The notes beneath the pieces are model-generated. The model made no database searches, had not been told where the DNA came from, and was given only the letters and a program-made list of their open reading frames with translations. From NCBI GenBank assembly GCA_903901335.1, contig CAIUQR010000032.1:1-64000 (forward strand): DNA of 64,000 nucleotides, written 5' to 3'. The stretch comes from an uncultured delta proteobacterium (GTDB lineage Bacteria > Desulfobacterota > Desulfobulbia > Desulfobulbales > Desulfocapsaceae). Shown here in pieces: positions 34,579 through 43,190 of this stretch; the first letter of the stretch is position 1, and each line of letters starts with the position of its first letter. Both the position numbers and the translations under genes were made by a program.

Positions 34579-35087
34579 CAAAGGACAAATCCAACATTGT
34601 CCTGATCGGAATGCCCGGCTCGGGGAAGAGCACCGTTGGTATCATACTTGCCAAAATCACTTCCCGGAACTTTATCGATACTGATATTCTCATCCAGCTG
34701 CGGGATGGCAGATCTCTCCAGAACATTGTTGATACCGATGGATATATGGCTCTGAGAAAGGTTGAGGAAGAGGTACTCCTGTCGGTCAACTGCCGGAATC
34801 ATGTCATTGCCACCGGCGGCAGTGCTGCTTACAGCCATACCGCTATGTCTCACTTAAGAGAGAACGGAATTGTGGTTTTTTTGCATGCCACGATGGCTAC
34901 CCTGCAGGCCCGGATCCGGAACTATGCGACACGAGGACTTGCCAAAAGACCGGATCAGAGCTTCGCGGATCTGTTTGATGAACGATTGGCCCTCTATATG
35001 CGCTATGCAGATATCACGGTACCAGGCGACGCTCTGACCCAGGAGGATGTCTGCGCGCAGATCTTAAACGAACTGGGGACACACTAG
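34575..35087 (+). CDS. aroK: Shikimate kinase
   Basis: This enzyme phosphorylates shikimate in the chorismate pathway, which also feeds futalosine menaquinone synthesis encoded nearby. The 170-residue protein has the P-loop LIGMPGSGKST, the shikimate-binding Asp in FIDTDILIQ, ATGGSAAY (GGS where most have GGG), and a LID segment RGLAKRPDQ. The ATG at 34575 overlaps the upstream lipoprotein stop by 4 bases; the track start lies inside that gene. The single Ser substitution in the glycine triplet makes another small-molecule kinase of the family possible. Confidence 0.82.
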   Translation: MTKDKSNIVLIGMPGSGKSTVGIILAKITSRNFIDTDILIQLRDGRSLQNIVDTDGYMALRKVEEEVLLSVNCRNHVIATGGSAAYSHTAMSHLRENGIVVFLHATMATLQARIRNYATRGLAKRPDQSFADLFDERLALYMRYADITVPGDALTQEDVCAQILNELGTH

Positions 35088-35090
35088 CCC

Positions 35091-35447
35091 ATGGATTCCG
35101 GACAATTTCGTATGGACAATGAGCGAAGGACAGTGGAGGCCATGGTGGCTCTCTATTGTCGTGTTCATCATGGCGGGACCGGAGATCTCTGCGACGGATG
35201 CAGTTCCCTTGTCGCCTATGCCCGTCTGCGGCTTGCAGGCTGTCCGTATCAGCAGAGAAAACCAACCTGCGGCAGATGCCCGATCCACTGTTATAAACCG
35301 GAGCTGCGCCTGAAGATCATAGAGGTCATGCGATTCGCCGGCCCCCGGATGTTCCTGCACCACCCGATACTCGCCATCAGACATATGAGAGACCGCTTTC
35401 GGAAGATCCCGCCGCTGCCGCACAAAAAACCGATCCGGGAACAATAA
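35091..35447 (+). CDS. PF11756-type protein (nitrous oxide-stimulated promoter family)
   Basis: A 118-residue protein recognised by the spacing LCDGCSSLVAYARLRLAGCP, then PTCGRCPIHCYKPELR and MRFAGPRMFLHHPILAIRHM. Six conserved cysteines suggest a metal centre. The family name comes from one promoter study and says nothing about mechanism; the function is unknown. It starts 3 bases after aroK, so lipoprotein, aroK and this gene form a three-gene unit. The product is soluble and cytoplasmic, with a basic C-terminal tail. Confidence 0.85.
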   Translation: MDSGQFRMDNERRTVEAMVALYCRVHHGGTGDLCDGCSSLVAYARLRLAGCPYQQRKPTCGRCPIHCYKPELRLKIIEVMRFAGPRMFLHHPILAIRHMRDRFRKIPPLPHKKPIREQ

Positions 35448-35479
35448 GCCTCAAAACGGCCATCCCCGGTGAATCTTCT

Positions 35480-36385
35480 TTACCGTTTGCCGGTTATCCG
35501 CGCCAATGCCTCGGCATATCGCTGCCGTGTCTTCTCGATGATCTCTGCTGGAAGCTCAGGAGCAGGCGGGGTCTTATCCCAGTCGAGCCCGGAGAGATAA
35601 TCGCGCAGGAACTGTTTATCAAAGCTAGGTTGTCCTTTTCCCGGCTTATACGCATCAAGAGGCCAGAAGCGTGAAGAATCCGGGGTCAACACCTCGTCGA
35701 TCAGGATCAACCTGTCATCCTTCAACCCCAGTTCGAACTTTGTATCGGCAATGATTATCCCCTTGCCGCGGGCATAATCGGCAGCTCGCCGGTAAAGGTT
35801 GATGCTGATCTCGGCTATCTCTTTCGCCCGTGCGGAGCCGACTGTTTCGGCCATCTCCGCAATCGAGATATTCTCATCATGCGTCCCCAGCTCCGCCTTG
35901 GTCGATGGGGTAAAAAGCGGCTCAGGGAATTTCTCCGATTCCAGCATTCCAGCAGGTAAGGAGAATCCGCAAACGTCTTGAGACTTCCGGTAGGCACTCC
36001 AGAAGGAACCGGAGATATAGCCGCGGACAATACATTCAATTGGCAGGGGACGGGTTCTGTGCACCAGCATGGATCGGCCCTCCAATTGTTCGCTATATTG
36101 CCGGCAAACATCGGGATAGACCTGAATATCGGAACTTATCAGATGATTTTCGACGACATCTCCCAGCAGATCAAACCAGAAAAGGGACAAGCTGGTCAGG
36201 ATCTTCCCTTTCCCCGGGATCGGTGCATTCATAACCACATCATAGGCAGAGATCCGATCCGTTGCCACCATCAGCAGTTTATCGTCGTGGCCGGGAATCG
36301 CATACATATCCCTGACCTTGCCTCGATGCACCAGATTCAGATCTGCAAACTCGGTTGTAATTATAGCATCCATTTTTACCGTCAT
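35480..36385 (-). CDS. purC: Phosphoribosylaminoimidazole-succinocarboxamide synthase
   Basis: PurC joins aspartate to CAIR in purine synthesis. The 301-residue length is that of the long, yeast-type form. Motifs are VHRGKVRDMYAI, ATDRISAYDVVMNAPIPGKG, PIECIVRGYISGSFW, IADTKFELGL and LIDEVLTPDSSRFWP. AAGGAG lies one base before the first ATG and 13 before the second (MDAIITT), so the exact start is uncertain. It is convergent with the PF11756 gene. Another purine gene, purM, lies elsewhere in the window. Confidence 0.95.
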   Translation of the reverse strand: MTVKMDAIITTEFADLNLVHRGKVRDMYAIPGHDDKLLMVATDRISAYDVVMNAPIPGKGKILTSLSLFWFDLLGDVVENHLISSDIQVYPDVCRQYSEQLEGRSMLVHRTRPLPIECIVRGYISGSFWSAYRKSQDVCGFSLPAGMLESEKFPEPLFTPSTKAELGTHDENISIAEMAETVGSARAKEIAEISINLYRRAADYARGKGIIIADTKFELGLKDDRLILIDEVLTPDSSRFWPLDAYKPGKGQPSFDKQFLRDYLSGLDWDKTPPAPELPAEIIEKTRQRYAEALARITGKR

Positions 36386-36455
36386 GCTCCTTCAACTTTA
36401 TTAGAGTAGTAGAGATTTCTTCGAGGACTCACACCTTGCGTCATTGCCGGGTTCA

Positions 36456-37364
36456 TCAATGCTTCAGCCTCTGATTGGAATTTTGCGCCTGAACCAGACT
36501 GTATTTTTCGCAGGCGGGGTTGCTGTAATAGACTAGGGTGGAGGTTAAAGAGCCGATCACTATTTTCGAGTTGATCAGAACGGGGACCCGGCATTCATCA
36601 TTGGTGTACCAGATAACCGTATCCCCTCGTTTGTCGTACAGGCCGGTAAAGGTCAAAATCGGCATGACCTCAACTGTATCAACCGGTCCGATAACGGTAT
36701 CCTCCAGATGGGTTTTCCGCATGGTCTCAACCACAACTTCATTGCGTTTGTCATCTGCGAAAGTCGGCACCTTGAACGGTTTTCCCATCTCCAGCGGCAT
36801 CACACGGCTCCCGAAAAAGGAGGAGAATTCATTATGGGTGGTCCCGCTGATGGCAAACTCCCTGGTCGGGTCCCCGTCCTTGGTGTAGATCACTTTTCCT
36901 TCCTGCTGCTCATAGGTGAGAACACGATGAGCGGTGTAGCTTCTCCCCTCTTTCTGCCAGATCTCGTAGTGGACCGGCAGCCTCTCATCGCCGGTGACTG
37001 TTGTTACATGGGTATCTTTGACCGGATAAATGTAGCTGAACATCCCGTTATCCGTAGAAATTTTTGCCAGTATTTCATAGGTGTCCTTCTTGGAAGGAAC
37101 CTTTTTGATCTCCAGACGCAGCTCTCCGATCTTGATGCCGCCGGTCCAGGAGATATCATAGACGAATTTTTCTCCGCCGGAATACGCGATCTCTGCGATT
37201 TCCGGCGCTATTTTCCCGAAAGGAATAGTATCCGTCGATGCCTGTGCCTCAGCTGGGGATGCATTTTCAGAGGATTCGCCGGAAATACCGGGATGCCCTC
37301 CGAGGGCTGTGGTCACCTGCAAGAGCAGGAAGAGAGAAAGGAGTGTGATAATCTTCGAGTACAT
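36456..37364 (-). CDS. DUF3108 domain protein, exported
   Basis: A 302-residue protein with a signal peptide (ITLLSLFLLLQVTTALGG) and a DUF3108 domain. The domain is recognisable from the YDISWTGGIKIGELRLEIK beginning, the DKRGDTVIWYTNDECRVPVL block and the IVIGSLTSTLVYY end. DUF3108 proteins are beta-rich periplasmic or outer-membrane proteins of unknown function. It follows ubiA by 6 bases at the tail of the menaquinone cluster, so it is probably cotranscribed, but a role in quinone synthesis is not implied by its sequence. Confidence 0.85.
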   Translation of the reverse strand: MYSKIITLLSLFLLLQVTTALGGHPGISGESSENASPAEAQASTDTIPFGKIAPEIAEIAYSGGEKFVYDISWTGGIKIGELRLEIKKVPSKKDTYEILAKISTDNGMFSYIYPVKDTHVTTVTGDERLPVHYEIWQKEGRSYTAHRVLTYEQQEGKVIYTKDGDPTREFAISGTTHNEFSSFFGSRVMPLEMGKPFKVPTFADDKRNEVVVETMRKTHLEDTVIGPVDTVEVMPILTFTGLYDKRGDTVIWYTNDECRVPVLINSKIVIGSLTSTLVYYSNPACEKYSLVQAQNSNQRLKH

Positions 37365-37370
37365 TTTATA

Positions 37371-38228
37371 TTATCTGGTGGTGGCCAGAGACAGCCAGGT
37401 GGCAATGAACAAGGTCAGACTGATGAAGCCGTTCATCGAAAAAAAGGCTGCCTGAATACGTGAGAGGTCTTTCGGATTGACCAGAATATGCTGATAAAAT
37501 AAAGCGCCGGCAGTCAGGACTATACCGATGTAATAAAAATAGTTCAGACCGGATTGCACACCGGTCAGGGTGAAAAAGACAAACGCCAGAATATGGAAGA
37601 AGACCGCCAGTCTGAACGCATTTTCCCGCCCCAGTCTCGCAGGCAGAGAGAAGAGTCCGGCCTCGCGGTCAAAATCCGAGTCCAGACAGGCATAGATGGT
37701 ATCAAAACCGGTCACCCAGAAAAGGACGCCGATCGACAGCACGAAGGGATATCCCGTCAGATCCCCGCGCACGGCGGCCCAGCCTCCCAGCGGAGCAAGA
37801 GCCAACGCCACCCCCAATATCAGATGGCAGAAAGAGGTGAACCGTTTGGTCAACGAATAAAACAGGGTAAGCGAGAGCGCAAAAGGCGCGAGCATCATCG
37901 TCAGACGATTCAGGTGATAACAGGCGAAGAAAAAAAACACCCCGGCAAGGATGACCATCGACCAGGCCTCAACCATCCTCACCTCGCCGGCGGGAATCGC
38001 CCGGTCGGCGGTACGCGGGTTGGCCCCGTCGAATTTGGAATCAACAATCCGGTTGAACCCCATCGCACAGGTCCTGGCCCCGACCATGGCCAGGACTACC
38101 CAGAAGATGACACGCAGCTGTGGTACACCGCGGGCAGCCAGAAAGGCTCCGGTAAAGGCAAACGGCAGAGCAAAGATGGTCAGCTTGAATTTGATCATCT
38201 CAAGCAATATGCCTATTTTCCTTAGCAT
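37371..38228 (-). CDS. mqnP: UbiA-family prenyltransferase, futalosine-pathway type (MqnP)
   Basis: A 285-residue inner-membrane prenyltransferase with about nine helices and two aspartate motifs: NRIVDSKFDGANPRTADRAI and YACLDSDFDREAGLFSLPAR. These fit the 4-hydroxybenzoate-type UbiA proteins, which in futalosine organisms prenylate dihydroxy-6-naphthoate. Its place in the mqnE-mqnC-mqnA cluster, overlapping the ubiX-like gene by 7 bases, supports the menaquinone role over ubiquinone. Confidence 0.9.
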   Translation of the reverse strand: MLRKIGILLEMIKFKLTIFALPFAFTGAFLAARGVPQLRVIFWVVLAMVGARTCAMGFNRIVDSKFDGANPRTADRAIPAGEVRMVEAWSMVILAGVFFFFACYHLNRLTMMLAPFALSLTLFYSLTKRFTSFCHLILGVALALAPLGGWAAVRGDLTGYPFVLSIGVLFWVTGFDTIYACLDSDFDREAGLFSLPARLGRENAFRLAVFFHILAFVFFTLTGVQSGLNYFYYIGIVLTAGALFYQHILVNPKDLSRIQAAFFSMNGFISLTLFIATWLSLATTR

Positions 38229-38806
38229 TCTTCCTTATCTCCCCAGCATTTTCTCGACGTCACCGGCATGCCGATCTGATCGGCAAGCCTCCAGGCAAAG
38301 GTCTCAGCCGCCGCCTCCAAGCTCTGCGGCTTCAGATAGAAACCTGGCATCGGCGGGCATATTATGGCTCCGGCGTCATGCGCCTGCAACATATTCTGCA
38401 GATGAGTCCTGTTAAAGGGTGTCTCTCGTACCGCCAGGATCAGTTTTTTCCTTTCCTTTAACAGGACATCCGCTGCCCGATGAATCAGATTTATCGATAA
38501 TCCGCAGGCAATCGCGGCCAGTGTTCCCATCGAACAGGGAAGAACAACCATCCCGGAATAACCGCTGGAACCGGAGGATGGCGGGGCGGAAAAGTCATGC
38601 AGATCAAACCATTGCGAGACGACCGGCAGATCTTCAGGGATCAGCCCCTCTTCAAAGGACAAGACGTCCCGCCCTGCGTCCGAGCAGATGCCATGCACGA
38701 TGACACCCTGCTCGCCCAACAATCTGAGGAACGGCTGGAGAAAGAGCATCCCGCTGGCCCCGGTCACGGCAACAAGATATTTCTTTTCGACTTTCTCTTT
38801 TTTCAT
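38222..38806 (-). CDS. ubiX: Flavin prenyltransferase, UbiX family
   Basis: UbiX makes prenylated FMN, the cofactor of UbiD-type decarboxylases. The 194-residue protein has the FMN-binding GASGM loop, VLPCSMGTLAAIACGLS, NLIHRAADVLLKERKKLIL and RETPFNRTHL. It lies between mqnA and the prenyltransferase. In futalosine clusters such a protein serves a UbiD-like decarboxylase acting on the naphthoate ring; that partner is not in this window. Confidence 0.93.
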   Translation of the reverse strand: MKKEKVEKKYLVAVTGASGMLFLQPFLRLLGEQGVIVHGICSDAGRDVLSFEEGLIPEDLPVVSQWFDLHDFSAPPSSGSSGYSGMVVLPCSMGTLAAIACGLSINLIHRAADVLLKERKKLILAVRETPFNRTHLQNMLQAHDAGAIICPPMPGFYLKPQSLEAAAETFAWRLADQIGMPVTSRKCWGDKEEC

Positions 38807-38807
38807 G

Positions 38808-39674
38808 TTAACTCGATGAATTCTCAGGTGATAACGTTTGGAGCGGTCTGATTTTCAAAGGTAAGGCATCCCGCTCAGCCACCCCGCCATCGATCAAATA
38901 CTGGAAAAATTTCGTCACACCCTGTTTCTTCCTGTCCCCAAGATCATACTCAATAGCGGTTAAATATTCATAGCATTTTTGCGGTGTCATTGGAACCCGC
39001 GGAGCAACCAGCTCACAGATCGCCAACAGATCCTTTCGGCCTTCATCCCGGCAGCGCAGGATTTCCTGATGGACTCTTGCTACCAGGCCGGGCTCTTGTG
39101 CACAGAATTCTTCCCGGACCACGCACAAAGAAAAAACAAAGGGAAGCCCGGTATGCCGTTTCCAGAGTTCACCAAGGTCGAGCCGATACGGAAACCGATC
39201 CGCCAGGCGCAGGGCCTCATCGCCAATGGCCAGGATCGCCGTATGGGAAATATTTTCCGCATGAAAAATTTCACCCGAGATATACGCAGGCTGCACCTGG
39301 AAAAATTCCTCCAGCAGAATTTTCACTAAACAGACGGATGTCTCCGACTGGCTGCTTAAAAGCACCGTATGGCCGGTAAGTTTTTCCACCGGCAGGCGAG
39401 AGAAAAGAAAAACGGAACCGACGGGCCCGTTGGCACTGATGGAAAGATCGGCAAGTATTTGATAGTTTTTCGGTCTGACGCAATATTCATAGGCGGAGAC
39501 AAAACCGAGATCTATTTCTCCAGCCGCAAGCATTCGATTAAGGGCCGATGGCGGAGCCTCGACGAGTTCCCATCCCTCTTCCCTGATCGTTCTCTTCCAG
39601 ACTTCATAAATCGGGGCCATATTCACATACTTGACCATACCGACCCGGACTTTCTTGTGTGGTGGAGTATCCAT
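38808..39674 (-). CDS. mqnA: Chorismate dehydratase MqnA
   Basis: MqnA dehydrates chorismate to 3-enolpyruvylbenzoate, the first step of the futalosine route. The 288-residue protein has the substrate-binding fold and motifs VGMVKYVNMAPIYE, IDLGFVSAYEY, LLSSQSETSVCLVKILL and AILAIGDEAL. The track starts at a TTG (39701). I prefer the ATG at 39674, which follows AAAGG. ubiX starts one base after its stop (TAACATG). Confidence 0.92.
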   Translation of the reverse strand: MDTPPHKKVRVGMVKYVNMAPIYEVWKRTIREEGWELVEAPPSALNRMLAAGEIDLGFVSAYEYCVRPKNYQILADLSISANGPVGSVFLFSRLPVEKLTGHTVLLSSQSETSVCLVKILLEEFFQVQPAYISGEIFHAENISHTAILAIGDEALRLADRFPYRLDLGELWKRHTGLPFVFSLCVVREEFCAQEPGLVARVHQEILRCRDEGRKDLLAICELVAPRVPMTPQKCYEYLTAIEYDLGDRKKQGVTKFFQYLIDGGVAERDALPLKIRPLQTLSPENSSS

Positions 39675-39704
39675 CAGACCTTTACCTGTTCTTTTTTCCA
39701 ACAG

Positions 39705-40943
39705 TTACCTGCAACCAATCCAGGAGACCGATTGCGGCCGTCCCTTTCGTGTCAGGATATCTAAAAGTTCCTTTCCGGAGGCAATCCGATCAAATTCCTC
39801 CGAATATAACTCCAGAAAAATCGCTCTTCGCCGGGGAGACAAACTCCCGAAATCGTCTTCACACTGGAGCGCTGCAGCCCCGCCTAGGGTTGCCATCCCC
39901 AGGATTTCCCCCGGGTCCACCTCAGGATATTCTTCCCTGATAATCCGCATCTCCCGCCAAAGATCGAGTGTCTTATTGGAGGCAATCGAATCGGTACCCA
40001 GGCCTGGCAGCAGCCCGTGCCGGAGCATGCTTTCAACAGGAGCCTTACCGACCCGCAGGAACCGGTTGCTCCCCGGACATAGGCAGACATGGGCATCTTT
40101 TTCCACCAGCAGGTACATCTCGTTCTCAGTTATATGGACACAATGGACACAAAGGGTCTTGGAATCAAGGACTCCGAGCTGCTGGAGATACATGACGGTC
40201 CCATCGAGATCGTTTCCTCCTGGCAAAAACGTTGCATCCCACGCCCCGCGTCGCTCAAGAAAGTCTCGAAAACTCCCGGTGGTCGACCGGAGAAATTCAA
40301 TTTCCGAAGCCGATTCGGCAACATGCAGTGAAATAACCTGCCCCAGACGTCTTGCCCTTTTTTTCAATACACGAATAAGTTCAGGAGAGGTCGAATACGG
40401 AGCATGGGGGGTAGCCGCAACGGAGTCAGGCAGGCCCTCAAGAGCGGTTTTTGCCGCCTCCGTTGCCAGTATGGTCGGGGCCAGAAACTCCCGGAAATGG
40501 AGGACCAACGGAAAATCGGGGAGATCCGGAATCGATGGATACGGCTCGTTGCCGATATCGGCAAGCAGAATAACCCCGGATCGGTGCTGATCCTGAAGGG
40601 CCTGCTGCCTGTAGCGCTCCCTCTCTTCAGTGGTGAGCTTGCAGTTGCCTCTGGCTCGGATCAAATCCTCAATCCAGTCGCACATCTTCTGCCCAGCCGC
40701 AGGTCGCCTGATTGCCGTCAGATGAGAGAGCTCGAGATGGATATGGGCGTTGACTAAAGCCGGCATCAGCACCCCCTGGCATTTGATCAATTCCCTGCCG
40801 CCAAATTCAGTGCGGATTTCAGCCACGGGACCAACCGCCTCTATGCGTCCATCCTTAACCGCTACCGCACCATTCCGAATCGCAGGGCTTGTTATCGGCA
40901 GGACCCAGGGAGCCGAATAGAGTGCCGAAGTATGCGTCCTCAT
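39705..40943 (-). CDS. mqnX: Amidohydrolase, probably aminofutalosine deaminase (MqnX)
   Basis: A 412-residue metal-dependent amidohydrolase. The metal site is visible as NAHIHLELSH (HxH), the later PHAPYSTS and LHVAES histidines, and GLGTDSIASN with the catalytic Asp. Such enzymes deaminate adenine-type bases. In mqn clusters that lack mqnB, this family converts aminofutalosine to futalosine or equivalent, and its place between mqnA and mqnC supports that. It begins directly at the mqnC stop (TAGATG). The alternative is an adenosine or chlorohydrolase-like deaminase of other substrate. Confidence 0.82.
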   Translation of the reverse strand: MRTHTSALYSAPWVLPITSPAIRNGAVAVKDGRIEAVGPVAEIRTEFGGRELIKCQGVLMPALVNAHIHLELSHLTAIRRPAAGQKMCDWIEDLIRARGNCKLTTEERERYRQQALQDQHRSGVILLADIGNEPYPSIPDLPDFPLVLHFREFLAPTILATEAAKTALEGLPDSVAATPHAPYSTSPELIRVLKKRARRLGQVISLHVAESASEIEFLRSTTGSFRDFLERRGAWDATFLPGGNDLDGTVMYLQQLGVLDSKTLCVHCVHITENEMYLLVEKDAHVCLCPGSNRFLRVGKAPVESMLRHGLLPGLGTDSIASNKTLDLWREMRIIREEYPEVDPGEILGMATLGGAAALQCEDDFGSLSPRRRAIFLELYSEEFDRIASGKELLDILTRKGRPQSVSWIGCR

Positions 40944-42032
40944 CTAGACCAGGGTGTAATCCATAAGACGTTGTTTCGGTTCAAAGCCCGCTGCACTGAC
41001 CAATCGTTTGATTTCCTGTTCGGAGAGCCTGAAACTGACGCCTGCAGCAGCGACCACGTTTTCCTCGATCATTGTACTGCCGAAATCATTGGCCCCGAAG
41101 AAAAGCGCCAACTGGGCGATCTGCGGTCCCTGGGTAACCCATGAGGCCTGGATGTTGGCAAAATTATCCAGGTAAATCCTGGAAAGGGCAAGCATGCGCA
41201 GGTAGGTGAGACCGGATGTCTTTTCTATTCCACCAAATTCGGCCAAAGCTGTATTGTCAGGCTGGAACGGCCAGGGGATAAAGGCGGTGAATCCGCCGGT
41301 TCGATCCTGGAGCTGGCGGAGACGGCGCAGGTGCTCCAGCTGTTCTGCCGCAGTCTCGATATGACCGAACATCATCGTCGCAGTGGTCCGGAGTCCTTGC
41401 TGATGGGCCTCGTCCATGACCTGAATCCACTCATCGGCGCTGCACTTCCGCGGTGCGGTTGCCTGCCGGACCCTGTCGGAGAGGATTTCGGCTCCTCCGC
41501 CGGGGATGGAGTCAAGCCCTGCCGCGATCAGTCTTTGCAGGACCTCGGTTATGGTCAAGCCTGAAATATTCGCAAAATGACAGACCTCAGGCGGCGAAAA
41601 ACCGTGAATATGGATACCGGTTGTTTTCATAAACCGGAGCATATCCTCATAGAATTCCAGCGGCAGATCGGGATGCAATCCGCCCTGCAGAAGGATCTGG
41701 GTGCCGCCCAGATCCTGTGTTTCCTTGATCTTTCCGGCAAGCTCGGAAAAGGTCAGCACCCTGCCGTCTTTTTGGTCGGGGGCTTTGAAGAAGGCGCAGA
41801 ATTTACAGGCGGAGATACAGATATCGGTGTAGTTGATGTTCCTGTCGATGACGTAGGTCACCACTTTTTCGGGATGGAGCCGTTTTCTGATGTGATTGGC
41901 CAGGAAACCCAGCTGATAGAGTTCGGCCTTTTCCTCCAGAACCAAAAAATCTTCGTCAACAAGGCGATCGCCACCGATGACCTTCTCCGATATCCGGTCC
42001 ACATTCATTTTCAGTCTATCGTCTCTTGCCAT
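40944..42032 (-). CDS. mqnC: Cyclic dehypoxanthinyl futalosine synthase MqnC
   Basis: MqnC is a radical-SAM enzyme that cyclises dehypoxanthine futalosine. The 362-residue protein has YVIDRNINYTDICISACKFC with the CxxxCxxC cluster motif, GGTQILLQGGLHPDLP, HGFSPPEV and GLDSIPGGGAEIL. It is closely related to the neighbouring mqnE but differs in the motif preceding the cluster and in GGLHPDLPLEFYEDM. It starts 3 bases after the mqnE stop. Confidence 0.93.
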   Translation of the reverse strand: MARDDRLKMNVDRISEKVIGGDRLVDEDFLVLEEKAELYQLGFLANHIRKRLHPEKVVTYVIDRNINYTDICISACKFCAFFKAPDQKDGRVLTFSELAGKIKETQDLGGTQILLQGGLHPDLPLEFYEDMLRFMKTTGIHIHGFSPPEVCHFANISGLTITEVLQRLIAAGLDSIPGGGAEILSDRVRQATAPRKCSADEWIQVMDEAHQQGLRTTATMMFGHIETAAEQLEHLRRLRQLQDRTGGFTAFIPWPFQPDNTALAEFGGIEKTSGLTYLRMLALSRIYLDNFANIQASWVTQGPQIAQLALFFGANDFGSTMIEENVVAAAGVSFRLSEQEIKRLVSAAGFEPKQRLMDYTLV

Positions 42033-42035
42033 GAC

Positions 42036-43136
42036 TCAATAGGTGCGGATAACGTTATAGAGGGTATCCCGTTCCACCGGAATACGTCCGGCCTCTTTTA
42101 TTAATCGAACGAGGGTGTCGCTGCCGATGGCCTGCTCCGTTTCGGCTCCGGCCATATGGGTGATCACCTCTTCCTTGACCGTACCGTCCATATCATCGGC
42201 GCCGAACGACAGCGCAATCTGGGCCAGTTTCGGTCCGATCATCACCCAATAGGCCTTGATATGCGGGAAATTATCCAGAAGCAAGCGGGCCACGGCAATA
42301 TTTTTCAGATCATCAATGCCGGTGGTCTTGGCAAGAGAGGACATCTCCGTATTTTTCGGATGAAAGGCAAGCGGAATAAAGGCCAGGAATCCTCCCGTCT
42401 CATCCTGGGCCTGCCGCAGGGCCAGGAGATGCTCAACCCGCTCTTCCAAAGTCTCGATATGACCGTAGAGCATGGTCGCATTGGTACGCAGCCCGTGCCG
42501 GTGCGCGGTCTTCGCCACTTGCAGCCATTCTTCCCCTGGCAGTTTTTTGTCACAGGTCAGTTGCCGGATCCTGGGGTTGAAGACCTCGGCCCCGCCTCCA
42601 GGCAGAGAACCGAGCCCCGCCTCCTTCAGAATGTCAAGGGTGTCGGCAACAGATTTGCCAGCAAGCTCAGCCAGATGGGCAATTTCGACACAGGTGAAGG
42701 CCTGGATGTGGACCGAAGGCCGGATCTCTTTAATCCCATGCAGGAGATCAAGATAGTAACTGAACGGCAGATCCGGATGAAGGCCACCGACCATATGAAT
42801 CTCGGTGATCGGCTCATCCAGACGGTCGCGGATCTTCTTCCTGACCTCGTCGACCGTCATCTGATAGGCGAGTTTTGATTCTTTTTCTTTGCCGAAAGCA
42901 CAGAATTTACAGAGATTTGTACAGATATTGGAATAATTGATATGCTGGTTGTAGATAAAGTAGGTCTTGTCTCCATTGAGACGGCTGCGTACTCTGTCGG
43001 CAAGAGAGCCGACAGCCAGGATATCGTCGCAACGGTAGAGGTGCAGCCCGTCCTCTGCTGACAACCGGACACCGGCCTCAATCTTTTCCAGGATGGTTTC
43101 AAGCCCGGCCTGCCTAATAAAACTTTCTGTAGTCAT
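42036..43136 (-). CDS. mqnE: Aminofutalosine synthase MqnE
   Basis: MqnE is a radical-SAM enzyme that joins 3-enolpyruvylbenzoate to SAM-derived adenosine. The frame contains FIYNQHINYSNICTNLC, the CTNLCKFC cluster motif, EIHMVGGLHPDLPFSYY and GLGSLPGGGAEVF. The track start (43172) falls within a terminator hairpin. I start at the ATG at 43136, giving 366 residues MTTESFIRQ. That ATG is only a few bases beyond the T-run of the upstream sigma gene's terminator and has no visible ribosome site. Expression may therefore depend on a leaderless transcript or read-through. It leads the menaquinone cluster. Confidence 0.92.
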   Translation of the reverse strand: MTTESFIRQAGLETILEKIEAGVRLSAEDGLHLYRCDDILAVGSLADRVRSRLNGDKTYFIYNQHINYSNICTNLCKFCAFGKEKESKLAYQMTVDEVRKKIRDRLDEPITEIHMVGGLHPDLPFSYYLDLLHGIKEIRPSVHIQAFTCVEIAHLAELAGKSVADTLDILKEAGLGSLPGGGAEVFNPRIRQLTCDKKLPGEEWLQVAKTAHRHGLRTNATMLYGHIETLEERVEHLLALRQAQDETGGFLAFIPLAFHPKNTEMSSLAKTTGIDDLKNIAVARLLLDNFPHIKAYWVMIGPKLAQIALSFGADDMDGTVKEEVITHMAGAETEQAIGSDTLVRLIKEAGRIPVERDTLYNVIRTY

Positions 43137-43141
43137 ACAAT

Positions 43142-43169
43142 AAAAAAGCCGGGCTTTAGCACCCGGCTT
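43142..43169 (-). terminator. Intrinsic terminator of the sigma factor gene, abutting mqnE
   Basis: On the minus strand AAGCCGGG (43169-43162), an 8-base loop and CCCGGCTT (43153-43146) are followed by a run of T to 43142. It lies 22 bases after the sigma gene stop and ends 6 bases before the mqnE ATG. Confidence 0.85.
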
Positions 43170-43190
43170 CATCTCTGGAATTTGTAGAAA

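Noticed and set aside
39631-40590. 319-residue plus-strand ORF
   Set aside because: Antisense shadow of the mqnX amidohydrolase; Ser/Arg-rich composition typical of shadow frames.
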